21,735 nt of DNA, from contig DKQK01000011.1 of assembly GCA_002471665.1 (NCBI GenBank), positions 1-21,735 of the forward strand, read 5' to 3'. Below, one piece after another: positions 1 to 9,326 of the stretch. The notes beneath the pieces were generated by a model that did no database searches, was not told the DNA's origin, and saw nothing but the letters and a program-made list of their open reading frames with translations. How positions within the stretch are numbered: the first letter of the stretch is position 1; each line of letters opens with the position of its first letter. The translations under genes were made by a program, and so were the position numbers. The DNA comes from Gammaproteobacteria bacterium UBA7310 (lineage in GTDB: Bacteria; Pseudomonadota; Gammaproteobacteria; Pseudomonadales; Ketobacteraceae).

Positions 1-3
1 GTG

Positions 4-948
4 TCAGCCGATGGATTCCAGTTGCTCGGCCCGTTGCCGCAGCACATCCGAACGGGGTGAATCGCCGAATTCACGGCTGTATTCGCGGCTGAAATGGGAG
101 GGGCTTTCGTAGCCCACCCGGAAGCTGGCGGTGGCGGCGTCCAGCCCTTCGCTCAACATCAGGCGGCGGGCTTCGTACAGGCGCAACCGTTTTTGGTACT
201 GCAGGGGGGACATGCGGGTGACATCCTTGAAGCTGCGGAACAGGGCGGATTCGCTCATATTGACGGCCTCGGCCAGCTCCCGCACCCGCATGGGCTCGGT
301 AAAGCGCTCTTTGATGAGGGCGGTGACTTTCGACACGCGGCTGGCCTGATGATCCACCATGGCGAACTTGCGGATGCTGAACCCCAGCTCGCCCATCAGC
401 ACCCGGTACAGTATCTCTTTGCGAATCAGTGGCCCCAACACCGGCACGTCGCCGGGGCGCTCCAGCAGCCCCAGCAAACGGGTCAGGGCATCCAGCAAAT
501 CCGGCTCCATGGCCGCCACCTGCAGGCCGCAGTTGCAGAGGGGGCCGGTCTCCATGGGTTCGTTGATCTGCGCCTGCAGGATCATGTCGGCCACTTCCTG
601 GGGCGTGAACTTCAGCTTGATGGCCAGATAGGGTTTTTCCGGCGAGGCCTCCACCACATGGCCCAACACCGGCAGCGCAACGCTGGTGGTGAGATAGCTC
701 AGCTCGTGGTAGACGATCTCGCGATCCCCCAAGTGCACGGTTTTACGCCCCTGAATCAGAAACGCAATGCTGGGTTCGTACACGGTGGGATTGCAGGTGG
801 CGGTGGGCTGGTCGGCCCGAATCAGATGAACCCCCGGCAAAGCACACTCGGTGATGCCATCCCCGCTGGACCACCGCAGAATGCCGTTGGCCAGGGTTTG
901 CTGTTGGTGGGCGCTCACCATTTCGTCAGTCAGGGTTTCGCTGATCAC
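4..948 (-). CDS. AraC-family transcriptional regulator
   Basis: A cytoplasmic DNA-binding regulator of about 314 residues. The N-terminal part (roughly residues 35-150) looks like the AraC_N/cupin-type sensor domain found in YqhC-like regulators. The last hundred residues carry the two helix-turn-helix motifs typical of AraC proteins, with VRELAEAVNMSESALFRSFK in the first and AATASFRVGYESPSHFSREY in the second. I chose the GTG at 948-946: AGGAG lies 6 bases upstream (959-955), and a TATACT box at 986-981 would put the transcript start near 974. A TTG start at 978 would therefore fall at or before the transcript start and has no ribosome site. The gene is divergent from the RND pump genes, so local control of that pump is the natural inference. 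MexEF-OprN of Pseudomonas aeruginosa is controlled by the LysR-type MexT, so this is a different regulator class. The effector is unknown. Confidence 0.9.
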   Translation of the reverse strand: MISETLTDEMVSAHQQQTLANGILRWSSGDGITECALPGVHLIRADQPTATCNPTVYEPSIAFLIQGRKTVHLGDREIVYHELSYLTTSVALPVLGHVVEASPEKPYLAIKLKFTPQEVADMILQAQINEPMETGPLCNCGLQVAAMEPDLLDALTRLLGLLERPGDVPVLGPLIRKEILYRVLMGELGFSIRKFAMVDHQASRVSKVTALIKERFTEPMRVRELAEAVNMSESALFRSFKDVTRMSPLQYQKRLRLYEARRLMLSEGLDAATASFRVGYESPSHFSREYSREFGDSPRSDVLRQRAEQLESIG

Positions 949-980
949 GGGGTTCTCCTGCCGGGTTGAAAGCTGCAATC

Positions 981-986
981 AGTATA
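981..986 (-). promoter_or_regulatory. -10 box of the AraC-type regulator gene
   Basis: On the minus strand TATACT (near-consensus sigma-70 -10) ends 32 bases before the GTG start at 948. No convincing -35 is seen at the expected distance, so the promoter may be weak or activator-dependent. Its position supports the GTG start over the upstream TTG. Confidence 0.45.
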
Positions 987-1151
987 CGCCCGGTTGCGGG
1001 TTGCGCCAGACGGAACCACCCCCGAAATGCAGGATTAGGCAAGAATGTGATGGGATTCGGCAATCAGCGAGTATTCGCAAACCGGTTTTACGCCACCAAA
1101 TGCTTTTATTTGTCGAAATTTATCGCGTTTTCACCGTAATACTATTCAATT

Positions 1152-1187
1152 TTGTGTCAATCACATTACAGCTATACGATGTATAGC
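1152..1187 (+). promoter_or_regulatory. Candidate promoter and palindromic operator of the RND pump operon
   Basis: A perfect inverted repeat GCTATACGATGTATAGC (7-base arms, 3-base spacer) lies at 1171-1187. It overlaps a possible -10 (TACGAT at 1175-1180), which sits 17 bases after TTGTGT at 1152-1157. A regulator bound here would cover the -10. The adaptor gene starts 113 bases downstream. AraC proteins usually bind direct repeats, so a symmetric site might belong to another repressor. The rest of the 352-base divergent region (949-1300) is AT-rich around 1090-1170 with no other element I can support. Confidence 0.45.
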
Positions 1188-1300
1188 CCCAACCAAAGCA
1201 GGAATAGGCAATCACGATAGAGAAACCGACTACCGCCGGCCAGCCCCTGCCCCCTATTCTGTACACCCTGAGCTGTACCGATTCGAAAGGGGTAATTGAG

Positions 1301-2500
1301 ATGAGTATTAATGCTTCTGCACACAGAAAACCACCGCTGAAAACCGCCATTGCGGCGAGTATTGTGGCGCTGACCATCACCCTGTCCGGTTGCAACAATA
1401 ATCTGCAGGCCACCGAGTCCGAGCCACCCCCGCCGGCGGTGGATGTGACCCGGTTGCAGGCCCGCAACGTCACCCTGTGGGATGCGTTCACCGGCCATGT
1501 TGCCGCCACCGAAAGTGTGGCCCTGCGACCCCGGGTCAGCGGTTATATCGACTCCATCCACTTTGAAGAAGGGCAACTGGTGGAACAGGGGCAGTTGCTG
1601 TTTGTGATTGATCCACGCCCCTACCAGGCACGGCAACGGGCGGCGCAGGCGGCCTTGCAGCGCGCCGAAAGTATCCTGAGCCTGGCCCGCACGGAAGCCA
1701 CCCGCGCCCAAAACCTGTTGCAGAACCGGGCGATCTCCCAGGAGGAGCTGGACCAACGGCTGGCCACCCTGGCCAACGCCGAAGCCGATGTGGCTGCGGC
1801 CCGCGCCCAGCTGGACAGCGCCCGTCTGGATCTGGGGTTCACCCGGATCACCGCGCCTATCAATGGCCGGGTGAGCCGTGCCCACATCACCCAGGGCAAC
1901 CTGGCCACGGCGGATCAAACCCTGCTGACCACGTTGGTGTCGGTGGACCCGGTGCACGTTTATTTCGAGATTGACCAGGCCACCGATTATCAAAACCGCC
2001 AGCAGGGGGTTGCGGTGTTCGCCCCCGGTTCCCCCATCCGGGTGGGCGTAACCGGTGAAACCGGCTTCCCTCATCAGGCCGTGCTGGATTTTGTGGATAA
2101 CCAGCTCAACCGCCAAACCGGCACCCTGCAGTACCGCGCCCTGTTGCCCAATCCCGACGGCGCGTTCAAGCCCGGCCAGTTCGCGCGGGTGGAAATTCCC
2201 ATTGAACGCCTGAACCAGGCCTTGCTGGTGGATCAGAAAGCCGTGATGACGGATCAGGATCGCCGCTTTGTGTACGTGGTGGACACCAACAACACCGTTG
2301 CCCGCCGCGAGGTCAGCACCCGGCATCGCATTCAGGGCAAGCTGGTAATCGATGAGGGTTTAACGGTGGGCGACATGGTGATCGTCAATGGCCTGCAGCG
2401 GATTCCGGTGGCGGGCATTCAGGTGGCGCCGGAGCTGGTGGAGGAGCCGGAACCTTCCCGGGTGGCCAACCACGGCGGCACCGGCAATCTGTTGATGTAG
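1301..2500 (+). CDS. mexE: RND efflux periplasmic adaptor lipoprotein (MexE-like)
   Basis: Membrane-fusion protein that joins an inner-membrane RND pump to an outer-membrane channel. The N-terminus has a positively charged start, a hydrophobic stretch and a lipobox LSGC with the lipidated Cys at about residue 31. There follow the lipoyl half-motif RPRVSGYIDSIHFEEGQLV and the typical LLFVIDPRPYQA. Next come an alpha-helical hairpin rich in Ala/Arg/Gln (about 105-180), the second lipoyl half (LGFTRITAPINGRVSRAHI) and beta-barrel/membrane-proximal domains. The length of 399 residues is normal for the family. It is the first gene of a three-gene operon; the permease starts 82 bases downstream. 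The ribosome site is modest (AGGGG about 10 bases before ATG). Antibiotic or solvent efflux is the family role; the substrate cannot be read from the sequence. Confidence 0.93.
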   Translation: MSINASAHRKPPLKTAIAASIVALTITLSGCNNNLQATESEPPPPAVDVTRLQARNVTLWDAFTGHVAATESVALRPRVSGYIDSIHFEEGQLVEQGQLLFVIDPRPYQARQRAAQAALQRAESILSLARTEATRAQNLLQNRAISQEELDQRLATLANAEADVAAARAQLDSARLDLGFTRITAPINGRVSRAHITQGNLATADQTLLTTLVSVDPVHVYFEIDQATDYQNRQQGVAVFAPGSPIRVGVTGETGFPHQAVLDFVDNQLNRQTGTLQYRALLPNPDGAFKPGQFARVEIPIERLNQALLVDQKAVMTDQDRRFVYVVDTNNTVARREVSTRHRIQGKLVIDEGLTVGDMVIVNGLQRIPVAGIQVAPELVEEPEPSRVANHGGTGNLLM

Positions 2501-2582
2501 TACCGCCACCGATCCCCAGCGGATCACCCACGTTTATTCTTTAATGACTGGCGCACAACTCGGTGCGCCGAGGGGCTCTGTC

Positions 2583-5500
2583 ATGCAATTTTCCCGCTTT
2601 TTTGTTGATCGCCCGATCTTTGCCTCGGTGTTGTCGATCATTATTTTCGTGCTGGGGCTGATCAGTATTCCGCTGCTGCCCATCAGTGAATATCCGGAGG
2701 TGGTACCGCCCAGTGTGCAGGTCACCGCCAGTTATCCCGGCGCCAACCCCAAGACCATTGCCGAAACCGTGGCCACGCCGTTGGAGGAAGCCATCAACGG
2801 GGTGGAAGACATGATCTACATGAAATCCGTGGCCGGCAGTGACGGCACCCTGGTGCTGACGGTGACCTTTGAGCTGGGTACCGATCCGGATCAGGCCCAG
2901 GTGCAGGTGCAGAACCGGGTCACCCAGGCGTTGCCACGGCTGCCGGAGGATGTGCGCCGCCAGGGGGTGAGCACCCGCAAGCAGTCCCCCAGCCTGATGA
3001 TGGCGGTGCACCTGCTGTCACCGGATGATCGCTTCGACGCCACCTATATTCGCAACTACGCGGTGTTGCACATCAGGGACGAGCTGGCGCGATTGCCCGG
3101 GGTGGGTGAAGCGGGGCTGTTTGGTTCGGGCGATTACGCCATGCGCCTGTGGGTGGATCCGCAACGGGCGGCGGCCCTGGGCATTACCGCCAACGACATT
3201 GTGGCCGCCGTGCGCGAGCAGAATATTCAGGTATCCGCCGGGCAACTGGGGGCCGCCCCCATGCCCGATGGATCGGATTACCTGCTTTCCATTAACGCGC
3301 AGGGGCGATTGGACAGCGCGGAGCAGTTCGGTGATGTGGTGCTGAAAACCGGTGCCGATGGCGCCCTGACCCGGCTGAAGGATGTGGCCCGCATTGAGTT
3401 GGCGTCTTCCCAGGATACGTTACGGGCTCTGCTCAATGGGCGTCAGGCGGTGGCGCTGCCGATCTTCCAGGCACCCGGTTCCAATGCGCTGGAAGTGTCC
3501 CGCGCGGTGCGCGCCAAGATGGCGGAGCTGGACGATCAGTTTCCCCAAGGCCTGGACTGGGAAGTGGCCTATGATCCCACGGTGTTCGTCAGTACCTCCA
3601 TCAAGGCAGTTATCCAGACGTTGCTGGAGGCGGTGGTGTTGGTGGTGCTGGTGGTGATTCTGTTCCTGCAAACCTGGCGCGCCTCGTTGATTCCGTTACT
3701 GGCGGTGCCGGTTTCCATCATCGGCACCTTTGGCCTGTTGTTGTTGCTGGGTTATTCCATCAATACCCTGACCCTGTTTGGCATGGTGCTGGCCATCGGC
3801 ATCGTGGTGGACGACGCCATCGTGGTGGTGGAAAACGTGGAGCGCAATATCGAGCAGGGGTTGGCGCCGCTGGCGGCCGCGCATCAGGCGATGCGGGAAG
3901 TGAGCGGCCCCATTGTTGCGATCAGCCTGGTGCTGTGCGCGGTGTTTATTCCCATGGCGTTTCTGGATGGCATTACCGGCCAGTTCTATCGCCAGTTTGC
4001 CGTCACCATCGCCATTGCCACGGTGATCTCGGCGATCAACTCGCTGACCCTGTCGCCGGCATTGGCGGCCACCTTACTGAAACCCCACGACGCAGAGCCG
4101 GATCGTCCGGCCCGTGCCCTGCAGTTTCTGTTCGGTTGGATCTTCCGCCCGTTTAACCGCTTTTTTCAGCGCAGTGCCGATGGCTACCAGGCGATGGTGG
4201 CGCGCAACCTGAAACGGCGGGGTACGGTGTTCGCCCTCTATGGCGTGTTGCTCGGCGCTACCCTGTTTATGTTTGATCAGGTGCCCGGCGGGTTTATTCC
4301 CACCCAGGATAAAACCTATCTGGTGGGCAGTATCCGGTTGCCCGAAGGGGCTTCCCTCGATCGTACCGAGGCGGTGGCGCGCCGGGTCAGCGAACTGGCG
4401 TTGAACACCGAAGGGGTTTCCCACGCGGCGGCGTTTGTGGGATTCAATGCCCTGCAACGCACCAACACCCCCAACGTGGGTACCGTGTTTGTGCTGTTCG
4501 ATGATTTCAGTGAGCGGGATCGCAGCGCCCAGGAAATTGCCGAGGAACTCAACGGCAAGCTGGCCGCCATTAAGGAAGGCTTTGCCCTCACCTTTATGCC
4601 GCCGCCCATTTTCGGCCTGGGGGCCGGTTCCGGTTACTCCCTGTATCTGCAGGATCGTAACGCGGCCGGTTATGGGGCGTTGCAGAACGCCACCCATCAA
4701 CTGGCCGGTGCCTTAAGCCAGACCCCCGGTTTGAGTTTTCCCATCAGCTCCTACCAGGCCAACGTGCCGCAACTGGATGCGGTGGTGGACCGCGCCCAGG
4801 CCAAGGCGCAGGGGGTGCAACTGGATGACGTGTTCGGCACGCTGCAACTGTATTTCGGTTCACTCTACATTAATGATTTTAATATTTTCGGCCGCACCTA
4901 CCGGGTGATGGCGCAAGCCGATGCACCCTACCGGGATGAGGAGCGGGATCTGAATCATTTGTACACCCGCAACCGCCTGGGCGATATGGTGCCCCTCAGC
5001 AGTATGGTGACGCTGGAACAAAGCTTTGGCCCCGACCCGGTGATTCGCTACAACGGCTATCCGGCGGCGGATCTGATCGGCCAATCGGATCCCATGCGCT
5101 TGTCCTCCGGTGAAACCCTGGCCACGGTGGAGGATGTTGCGCAGTCGGTGTTGCCCCCCGGCATGGCCATTCAATGGACGGACCTGAGTTTCCAGCAGAT
5201 CAATCAAAGCCAGGCCGCCCTGGTGGTGTTTCCCCTGGCGTTAATGTTGGTGTTCCTGGTGCTGGCAGCCCTGTATGAAAGTTGGGTGCTGCCCCTGGCG
5301 GTGATTCTGATCGTGCCCATGTGTCTGCTGGCCGCCCTGTTCGGGGTTTGGCTCAACCAGGGTGACAGCAACGTGTTTGTGCAGGTGGGCCTGGTGGTGT
5401 TGATGGGGCTGGCCTGCAAAAACGCCATCCTTATTGTGGAGTTTGCCCGCGAACGGGAGTTCGACGGCTTGAATCCGGTGCAGGCCGCCCTGGAAGCCTG

Positions 5501-5768
5501 CCGCCTGCGGCTGCGCCCCATCATCATGACCTCGGTGGCCTTCGTGGCCGGCGTGGTGCCACTGGTTCTGGCCAGCGGAGCCGGCAGTGAGGTGCGCAAC
5601 GCCATGGGGGTAACCGTGTTCACCGGTATGATCGGGGTCACCCTGTTTGGCCTGGTGCTGACCCCGGTGTTTTACGTGGCACTGCGCCGGTTGGCACAGC
5701 GCGGCGAAGCCGGCGCGCAATCCGATTCCACCGCTTCTACTTCATTCCCGGGAGAATCCCATGCCTGA
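2583..5768 (+). CDS. mexF: RND (HAE1) multidrug efflux permease, MexF-like
   Basis: Inner-membrane proton-driven pump of 1061 residues, essentially the length of MexF. I chose the ATG at 2583, which gives the classic N-terminus MQFSRFFVDRPIFA and has AGGGG 7 bases upstream; an in-frame ATG at 2544 would add 13 atypical residues. The PISEYPEVVPP motif after the first membrane helix, the periplasmic porter domains, and the TM4 motif GIVVDDAIVVVENVERN are present. The proton-relay aspartates D410/D411 and the TM10 lysine K946 (CKNAILIVEFARE) are intact, so the pump should be active. Remembered MexF sequence matches well in the first 200 residues. The stop overlaps the start of the outer-membrane channel gene by 8 bases, indicating coupled translation. 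Confidence 0.95.
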   Translation: MQFSRFFVDRPIFASVLSIIIFVLGLISIPLLPISEYPEVVPPSVQVTASYPGANPKTIAETVATPLEEAINGVEDMIYMKSVAGSDGTLVLTVTFELGTDPDQAQVQVQNRVTQALPRLPEDVRRQGVSTRKQSPSLMMAVHLLSPDDRFDATYIRNYAVLHIRDELARLPGVGEAGLFGSGDYAMRLWVDPQRAAALGITANDIVAAVREQNIQVSAGQLGAAPMPDGSDYLLSINAQGRLDSAEQFGDVVLKTGADGALTRLKDVARIELASSQDTLRALLNGRQAVALPIFQAPGSNALEVSRAVRAKMAELDDQFPQGLDWEVAYDPTVFVSTSIKAVIQTLLEAVVLVVLVVILFLQTWRASLIPLLAVPVSIIGTFGLLLLLGYSINTLTLFGMVLAIGIVVDDAIVVVENVERNIEQGLAPLAAAHQAMREVSGPIVAISLVLCAVFIPMAFLDGITGQFYRQFAVTIAIATVISAINSLTLSPALAATLLKPHDAEPDRPARALQFLFGWIFRPFNRFFQRSADGYQAMVARNLKRRGTVFALYGVLLGATLFMFDQVPGGFIPTQDKTYLVGSIRLPEGASLDRTEAVARRVSELALNTEGVSHAAAFVGFNALQRTNTPNVGTVFVLFDDFSERDRSAQEIAEELNGKLAAIKEGFALTFMPPPIFGLGAGSGYSLYLQDRNAAGYGALQNATHQLAGALSQTPGLSFPISSYQANVPQLDAVVDRAQAKAQGVQLDDVFGTLQLYFGSLYINDFNIFGRTYRVMAQADAPYRDEERDLNHLYTRNRLGDMVPLSSMVTLEQSFGPDPVIRYNGYPAADLIGQSDPMRLSSGETLATVEDVAQSVLPPGMAIQWTDLSFQQINQSQAALVVFPLALMLVFLVLAALYESWVLPLAVILIVPMCLLAALFGVWLNQGDSNVFVQVGLVVLMGLACKNAILIVEFAREREFDGLNPVQAALEACRLRLRPIIMTSVAFVAGVVPLVLASGAGSEVRNAMGVTVFTGMIGVTLFGLVLTPVFYVALRRLAQRGEAGAQSDSTASTSFPGESHA

Positions 5769-7221
5769 TCGTATTGTTTCAACGCCCCTGTTGGCCCTGC
5801 TGTTAGCCGCCTGCGCGGTGGGGCCGGATTATCAACCACCTGCGGATACGGCGCCGGAGCACTTTATTCACCAGCCACCGGCCACCGAAGCAGCCACGCC
5901 GCCGCAAACAGCGTTGCAAATGCAGGCCCGCTTTTGGAACGGCTTCAACGATCCGATGCTGGCGCAGCTGGTGCTGAACACGCTGGACAATAACCAGGAG
6001 CTGACGGCGGCACTGGCCCATTACCAGCGCTCAGCAGCGCAACTGCAGGCGGCCAAACGCAATCTGTTGCCCCGGGGCAGCGTGGCTGCCGATGCTACCG
6101 AAAGCCATTTGCCCCAGGTGGAGCGTTTGTCTGCCGATGGCGCAGAGCGGATTGAACGCTATCAGGTGGCCGGTGCCCTGAGCTGGGAGCTGGATTTGTT
6201 CGGCCGCCTGCAACGCATTCGTGAGGGCCGGCAGGCGCAGCTGGATGCATCCGCTGCGGATCTGGAAGCCCTGCAAATTACCCTGGTGGCCCAGCTGGCC
6301 GCTCAGTACTTTGAACTGCGCGGGCGCCAGCAGCAACTGCAGGTGGCCATACAAAACCTCCGGCTGCAGCGGGAATCCCTGGCCATTGTAACAGCGCGGG
6401 TGCAGGCCGGCCGCAGTACCCGTTTTGATCAGGTACGGGCCCAGGCGCAAATGGAATCCACCGCCGCCATCCTGCCGCAACTGCAGGCCGATATCGCCGC
6501 CCTGATGCATCGTATTGCCACCCTCAGCGGCCTGCCCGCCGGGCACATGAATGCTCAATTGGAATTGGTGCAGGATCTGCCCCGGCAGCTGCCCGCAGTG
6601 GATCTGGATACGCCGGCGGAGGTGTTGCGCCGGCGCCCGGACGTGCGTGCCGCCGAGCGTGAACTGGCGGCACGCACCGCCGCCATTGGTGCCGCCCAAG
6701 CCCAGTGGTTCCCACGCTTGGAGTTAAGTGCCCTGGTGGGCAGCGTTGCCGCCGACCCCGGCGACCTGTTTACCGGAGCCAGTGCCAGCCGCCGCGCCGG
6801 CCTCAGTATCCACTGGCCACTCTTGGACTTCGGACGGGTCAGTGCATTGGTGGACAGCGCCGACGCCGATGCCCGCGCCGCCCTGGCCCGTTATCGGCAA
6901 ACCGTATTGATTGCCCTGGAGGAAACAGAAACCGAACTGGTTCGCTACCAACAAAGCCAGCACCGCACTGCCGCGTTGGAGCGCTCTGCCAACGCCGCGG
7001 CAACGGCAGCACAGCTGGCCCGCACCCGCTACGGCCAAGGCTACATCGACTTTTTTGAAGTGCTGGCGGCAGAGCAGGAGCTGATCGAGATTCAAGGCGC
7101 CAGGGTACAAAGCCGCACCGAACAAACCCTGGCCATGGTGAACCTGTATCGCGCCATGGCAGGCCCGCCGGGGGGCTTTACCCCGGTATCAGCCCTCCCC
7201 TATAATCGGCCGCGGGGATAG
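5761..7221 (+). CDS. Outer-membrane efflux channel lipoprotein (NodT/OprN-like)
   Basis: TolC-family outer-membrane factor of 486 residues that completes the tripartite pump. A short signal with lipobox LAAC (Cys at about residue 18) is followed by the hallmark VGPDYQPP. The two internal repeats of the family are visible, each with long amphipathic helices and a beta-barrel strand; ELDLFGRLQRIREG and WPLLDFGRVSALVDSA are the two typical barrel-entry motifs. Other family signatures include AEVLRRRPDVRAAERELAA. The ATG at 5761 has GGGAGAA 4 bases upstream and overlaps the permease stop by 8 bases. The C-terminus (VSALPYNRPRG) is ordinary. No terminator is obvious after it. Confidence 0.93.
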   Translation: MPDRIVSTPLLALLLAACAVGPDYQPPADTAPEHFIHQPPATEAATPPQTALQMQARFWNGFNDPMLAQLVLNTLDNNQELTAALAHYQRSAAQLQAAKRNLLPRGSVAADATESHLPQVERLSADGAERIERYQVAGALSWELDLFGRLQRIREGRQAQLDASAADLEALQITLVAQLAAQYFELRGRQQQLQVAIQNLRLQRESLAIVTARVQAGRSTRFDQVRAQAQMESTAAILPQLQADIAALMHRIATLSGLPAGHMNAQLELVQDLPRQLPAVDLDTPAEVLRRRPDVRAAERELAARTAAIGAAQAQWFPRLELSALVGSVAADPGDLFTGASASRRAGLSIHWPLLDFGRVSALVDSADADARAALARYRQTVLIALEETETELVRYQQSQHRTAALERSANAAATAAQLARTRYGQGYIDFFEVLAAEQELIEIQGARVQSRTEQTLAMVNLYRAMAGPPGGFTPVSALPYNRPRG

Positions 7222-7283
7222 ATTATTCACGGGCGCTGAATCCACTCTGATCAGCCTTTGTGCAACTGAATCGTCAACAACAA

Positions 7284-7315
7284 TTATATAAATCTATAAA
7301 AATCGGGGAATTTCC
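7284..7315 (+). promoter_or_regulatory. AT-rich leader and ribosome site of the lipoprotein gene
   Basis: The 94-base gap after the efflux channel gene holds an AT-rich run with TTATATA (7284-7290) and TATAAA (7295-7300), then GGGGAA just before the ATG. A -10 within TTATATA is plausible, but no good -35 lies at the right distance. It suggests the lipoprotein gene is transcribed apart from the pump operon, at low confidence. Confidence 0.25.
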
Positions 7316-9211
7316 ATGAGCAAAGGATTGATATCAATCGCCTTGGCGTCTTGCGTTCTGCTGTCCGCTTGCGGTGGCGGTGGTAACAACGGTGGCGCGC
7401 AAGTTGTAGGCCCGCGCAGCAACAGTGAATCGTTCAATGTAGGAGGTACGGTAAGCGGGCTGCAGGGCTCGTTAACCATCAGCGCCAACGGGGAAACCAT
7501 TGAACTCAACAGCGATGGGGCCTTTGAATTCAGTGAATCGTTCCGCAACGGCACCAGTATCAACCTGCAGGTGGAGGACCGGCCGTTTCGCCAGGGCTGC
7601 TACTTTAGCGACAACCAGTTTGTGATACGCAATGACATCAACAACCTGATGGTAACCTGTTCATCGCTGGGCACCCTGCGCGGTGTGGTAAAAAATTACT
7701 CCACCGGCGCGCCCCTGGCCAATTCCACTGTGGTGCTGGTGGCGGATACCGGTTCGGGCATGGCAGAAATCGAGCGCACCCGCTCCAATGCCAACGGCGA
7801 GTTCAGCATCACCGGCACCGGTGTTTCTGAGCGTTTTCTGCTGTCGGCCACGCTGGCCCAGTACGGTTCCAGTACGTTGGTTTTATCCAACTCCCTTACC
7901 AATCCTGATCTGATTGCCGATCCTCTGATGCTGAACAATGATCTGGATGCGGTGTTTTCCGGAACCGCGCCCTTTACGCTGACGGTTGACGGTTATGACC
8001 TGGCAACCCTGCCGGCGAACGCGTTTGTGGATCGCAATAACAACCCCTATTCCGGTGCTGTTTCCGCCACGGCAACCATTATCGACCCCTCCAGCGATCC
8101 GGCGCTGATGCCTGGTGACTACCAGGTAGTATCCCCCGGTAACGGCCAGCTCCGGCCAATCGAGTCGTTCGGCGCAGTGGAATACAACTTTACCGATGGC
8201 AGCGGTAATCCCCTGCAACTGGCGAACGGGGTGAGTGCCACCATTAACATTCCCCTGGCCAGTAGTGTGGATCCGGACACGGCACCGGCCAGCATTCCAT
8301 TGTTCTATTTTGAGGAAACCACCGGCTATTGGGTGGAGGATGGCAGCGCCACACTCACCAGCACAGCCGCCGGCTATGTGTACGCCGGAACGGTATCCCA
8401 CTTCACCTATTGGAATGCAGACGATTACTACACCAGCGTTGATCTTGTGGGGTGTGTAGAAAACGCCGTTGGCCGCCGGATTGCGGATGCCCGTGTCATG
8501 GCCGTGGGCAGTGATTACATCGGCTCCAGTTCCGCCATCAGTAATCAACTTGGCGAATTCACGATTCCCGTACGGGAGGATTCCCGCGTCCTGCTCACAG
8601 CCCGCCGTGGTGGTAACAGCAACACCCTGGTGGTCAACACCGGCACCACGATGGCCACACTGGATCAATGTCTGGTGCTGGGGAACGACAGCAGCAGTAC
8701 CACCATCAAGCTCAGCTGGGGAGCCAATCCTGCGGATCTGGATTCGCACTTGATTGCCAATGATCTGGTGGGCACCAACGCCACCATTCATGTGTACTAC
8801 GCAGACGAAACCGCCGTGATCAACGATATCGTCATTGATCTGGATGTGGATGATACGACCAGCTTTGGCCCGGAAATCATCACCATTCCGGACTTTCCCG
8901 CCGCCGGAACCTATCAGTATTTTGTGCACCACTACAGCGGCACCGGTAATATCGTAACCTCGCCGGCGCGGGTTGAACTACAGCTCATTGACGAGACTTA
9001 CATTTTCACCTCTGAACAAGCCAATGGAGATCCAAACTTAGAAGCCTGGCATGTGTTCAACCTGGTGGTGACAGAGGACATGAACGTGAGCGTGGAAACC
9101 GTGCAGCAACTGGTGGACGAGGAACAAGTGGAGAATGTACCCGCGACCTCCAATAATCTGCGGGCGATGCGCCTTAGCACGGGTGGGGGGCTTCCTGCCA
9201 AGGATTACTGA
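7316..9211 (+). CDS. Large secreted lipoprotein with carboxypeptidase-regulatory-like modules and a YfaP/DUF2135-like C-terminal region
   Basis: A 631-residue exported lipoprotein: signal peptide with lipobox LSAC (Cys about residue 19), followed by a glycine/asparagine linker. Two modules resemble carboxypeptidase-regulatory-like beta-sandwiches. The first is around residues 120-200 (GVVKNYSTGAPLANSTVVLV then NANGEFSITG). The second is around 380-460 (VGCVENAVGRRIADARVMAV then ISNQLGEFTIPV). The region around 465-570 (LSWGANPADLDSHLI, IPDFPAAGTYQYFVHHYSG) resembles the YfaP/DUF2135 family. No catalytic motif is recognised, so adhesion, surface or stress roles are only possibilities. Paired cysteines (for example in GCYFSD and MVTCSS) could form disulphides. 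It is followed by a hairpin terminator, so it seems to be a single-gene unit. Confidence 0.75.
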   Translation: MSKGLISIALASCVLLSACGGGGNNGGAQVVGPRSNSESFNVGGTVSGLQGSLTISANGETIELNSDGAFEFSESFRNGTSINLQVEDRPFRQGCYFSDNQFVIRNDINNLMVTCSSLGTLRGVVKNYSTGAPLANSTVVLVADTGSGMAEIERTRSNANGEFSITGTGVSERFLLSATLAQYGSSTLVLSNSLTNPDLIADPLMLNNDLDAVFSGTAPFTLTVDGYDLATLPANAFVDRNNNPYSGAVSATATIIDPSSDPALMPGDYQVVSPGNGQLRPIESFGAVEYNFTDGSGNPLQLANGVSATINIPLASSVDPDTAPASIPLFYFEETTGYWVEDGSATLTSTAAGYVYAGTVSHFTYWNADDYYTSVDLVGCVENAVGRRIADARVMAVGSDYIGSSSAISNQLGEFTIPVREDSRVLLTARRGGNSNTLVVNTGTTMATLDQCLVLGNDSSSTTIKLSWGANPADLDSHLIANDLVGTNATIHVYYADETAVINDIVIDLDVDDTTSFGPEIITIPDFPAAGTYQYFVHHYSGTGNIVTSPARVELQLIDETYIFTSEQANGDPNLEAWHVFNLVVTEDMNVSVETVQQLVDEEQVENVPATSNNLRAMRLSTGGGLPAKDY

Positions 9212-9235
9212 TCGGCACCGGTTTTTATCCCGAAC

Positions 9236-9279
9236 AGCCCGTAAATGCGCAACCAGCCTTTACGGGCTTCTAATATTTT
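9236..9279 (+). terminator. Rho-independent-like terminator after the lipoprotein gene
   Basis: AGCCCGTAAA (9236-9245) and TTTACGGGCT (9259-9268) form a perfect 10-bp stem with a 13-base loop. The tail TCTAATATTTT (9269-9279) is T-rich but not a clean run. It lies 25 bases past the lipoprotein stop and before the repeat-protein gene. Confidence 0.7.
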
Positions 9280-9326
9280 GCGATAACCAGATCCATGCTG
9301 TGCCGTTCATTACATAAGGACACCCC

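Noticed and set aside
94..969. A 291-residue open frame on the plus strand opposite the AraC gene
   Set aside because: It is rich in Gly, His and Gln with no domain pattern, has no ribosome site, and lies wholly opposite a clear AraC gene.
1172..2326. A 384-residue open frame on the minus strand across the adaptor gene
   Set aside because: It is an antisense shadow of the MexE-like gene and has no recognisable domain.
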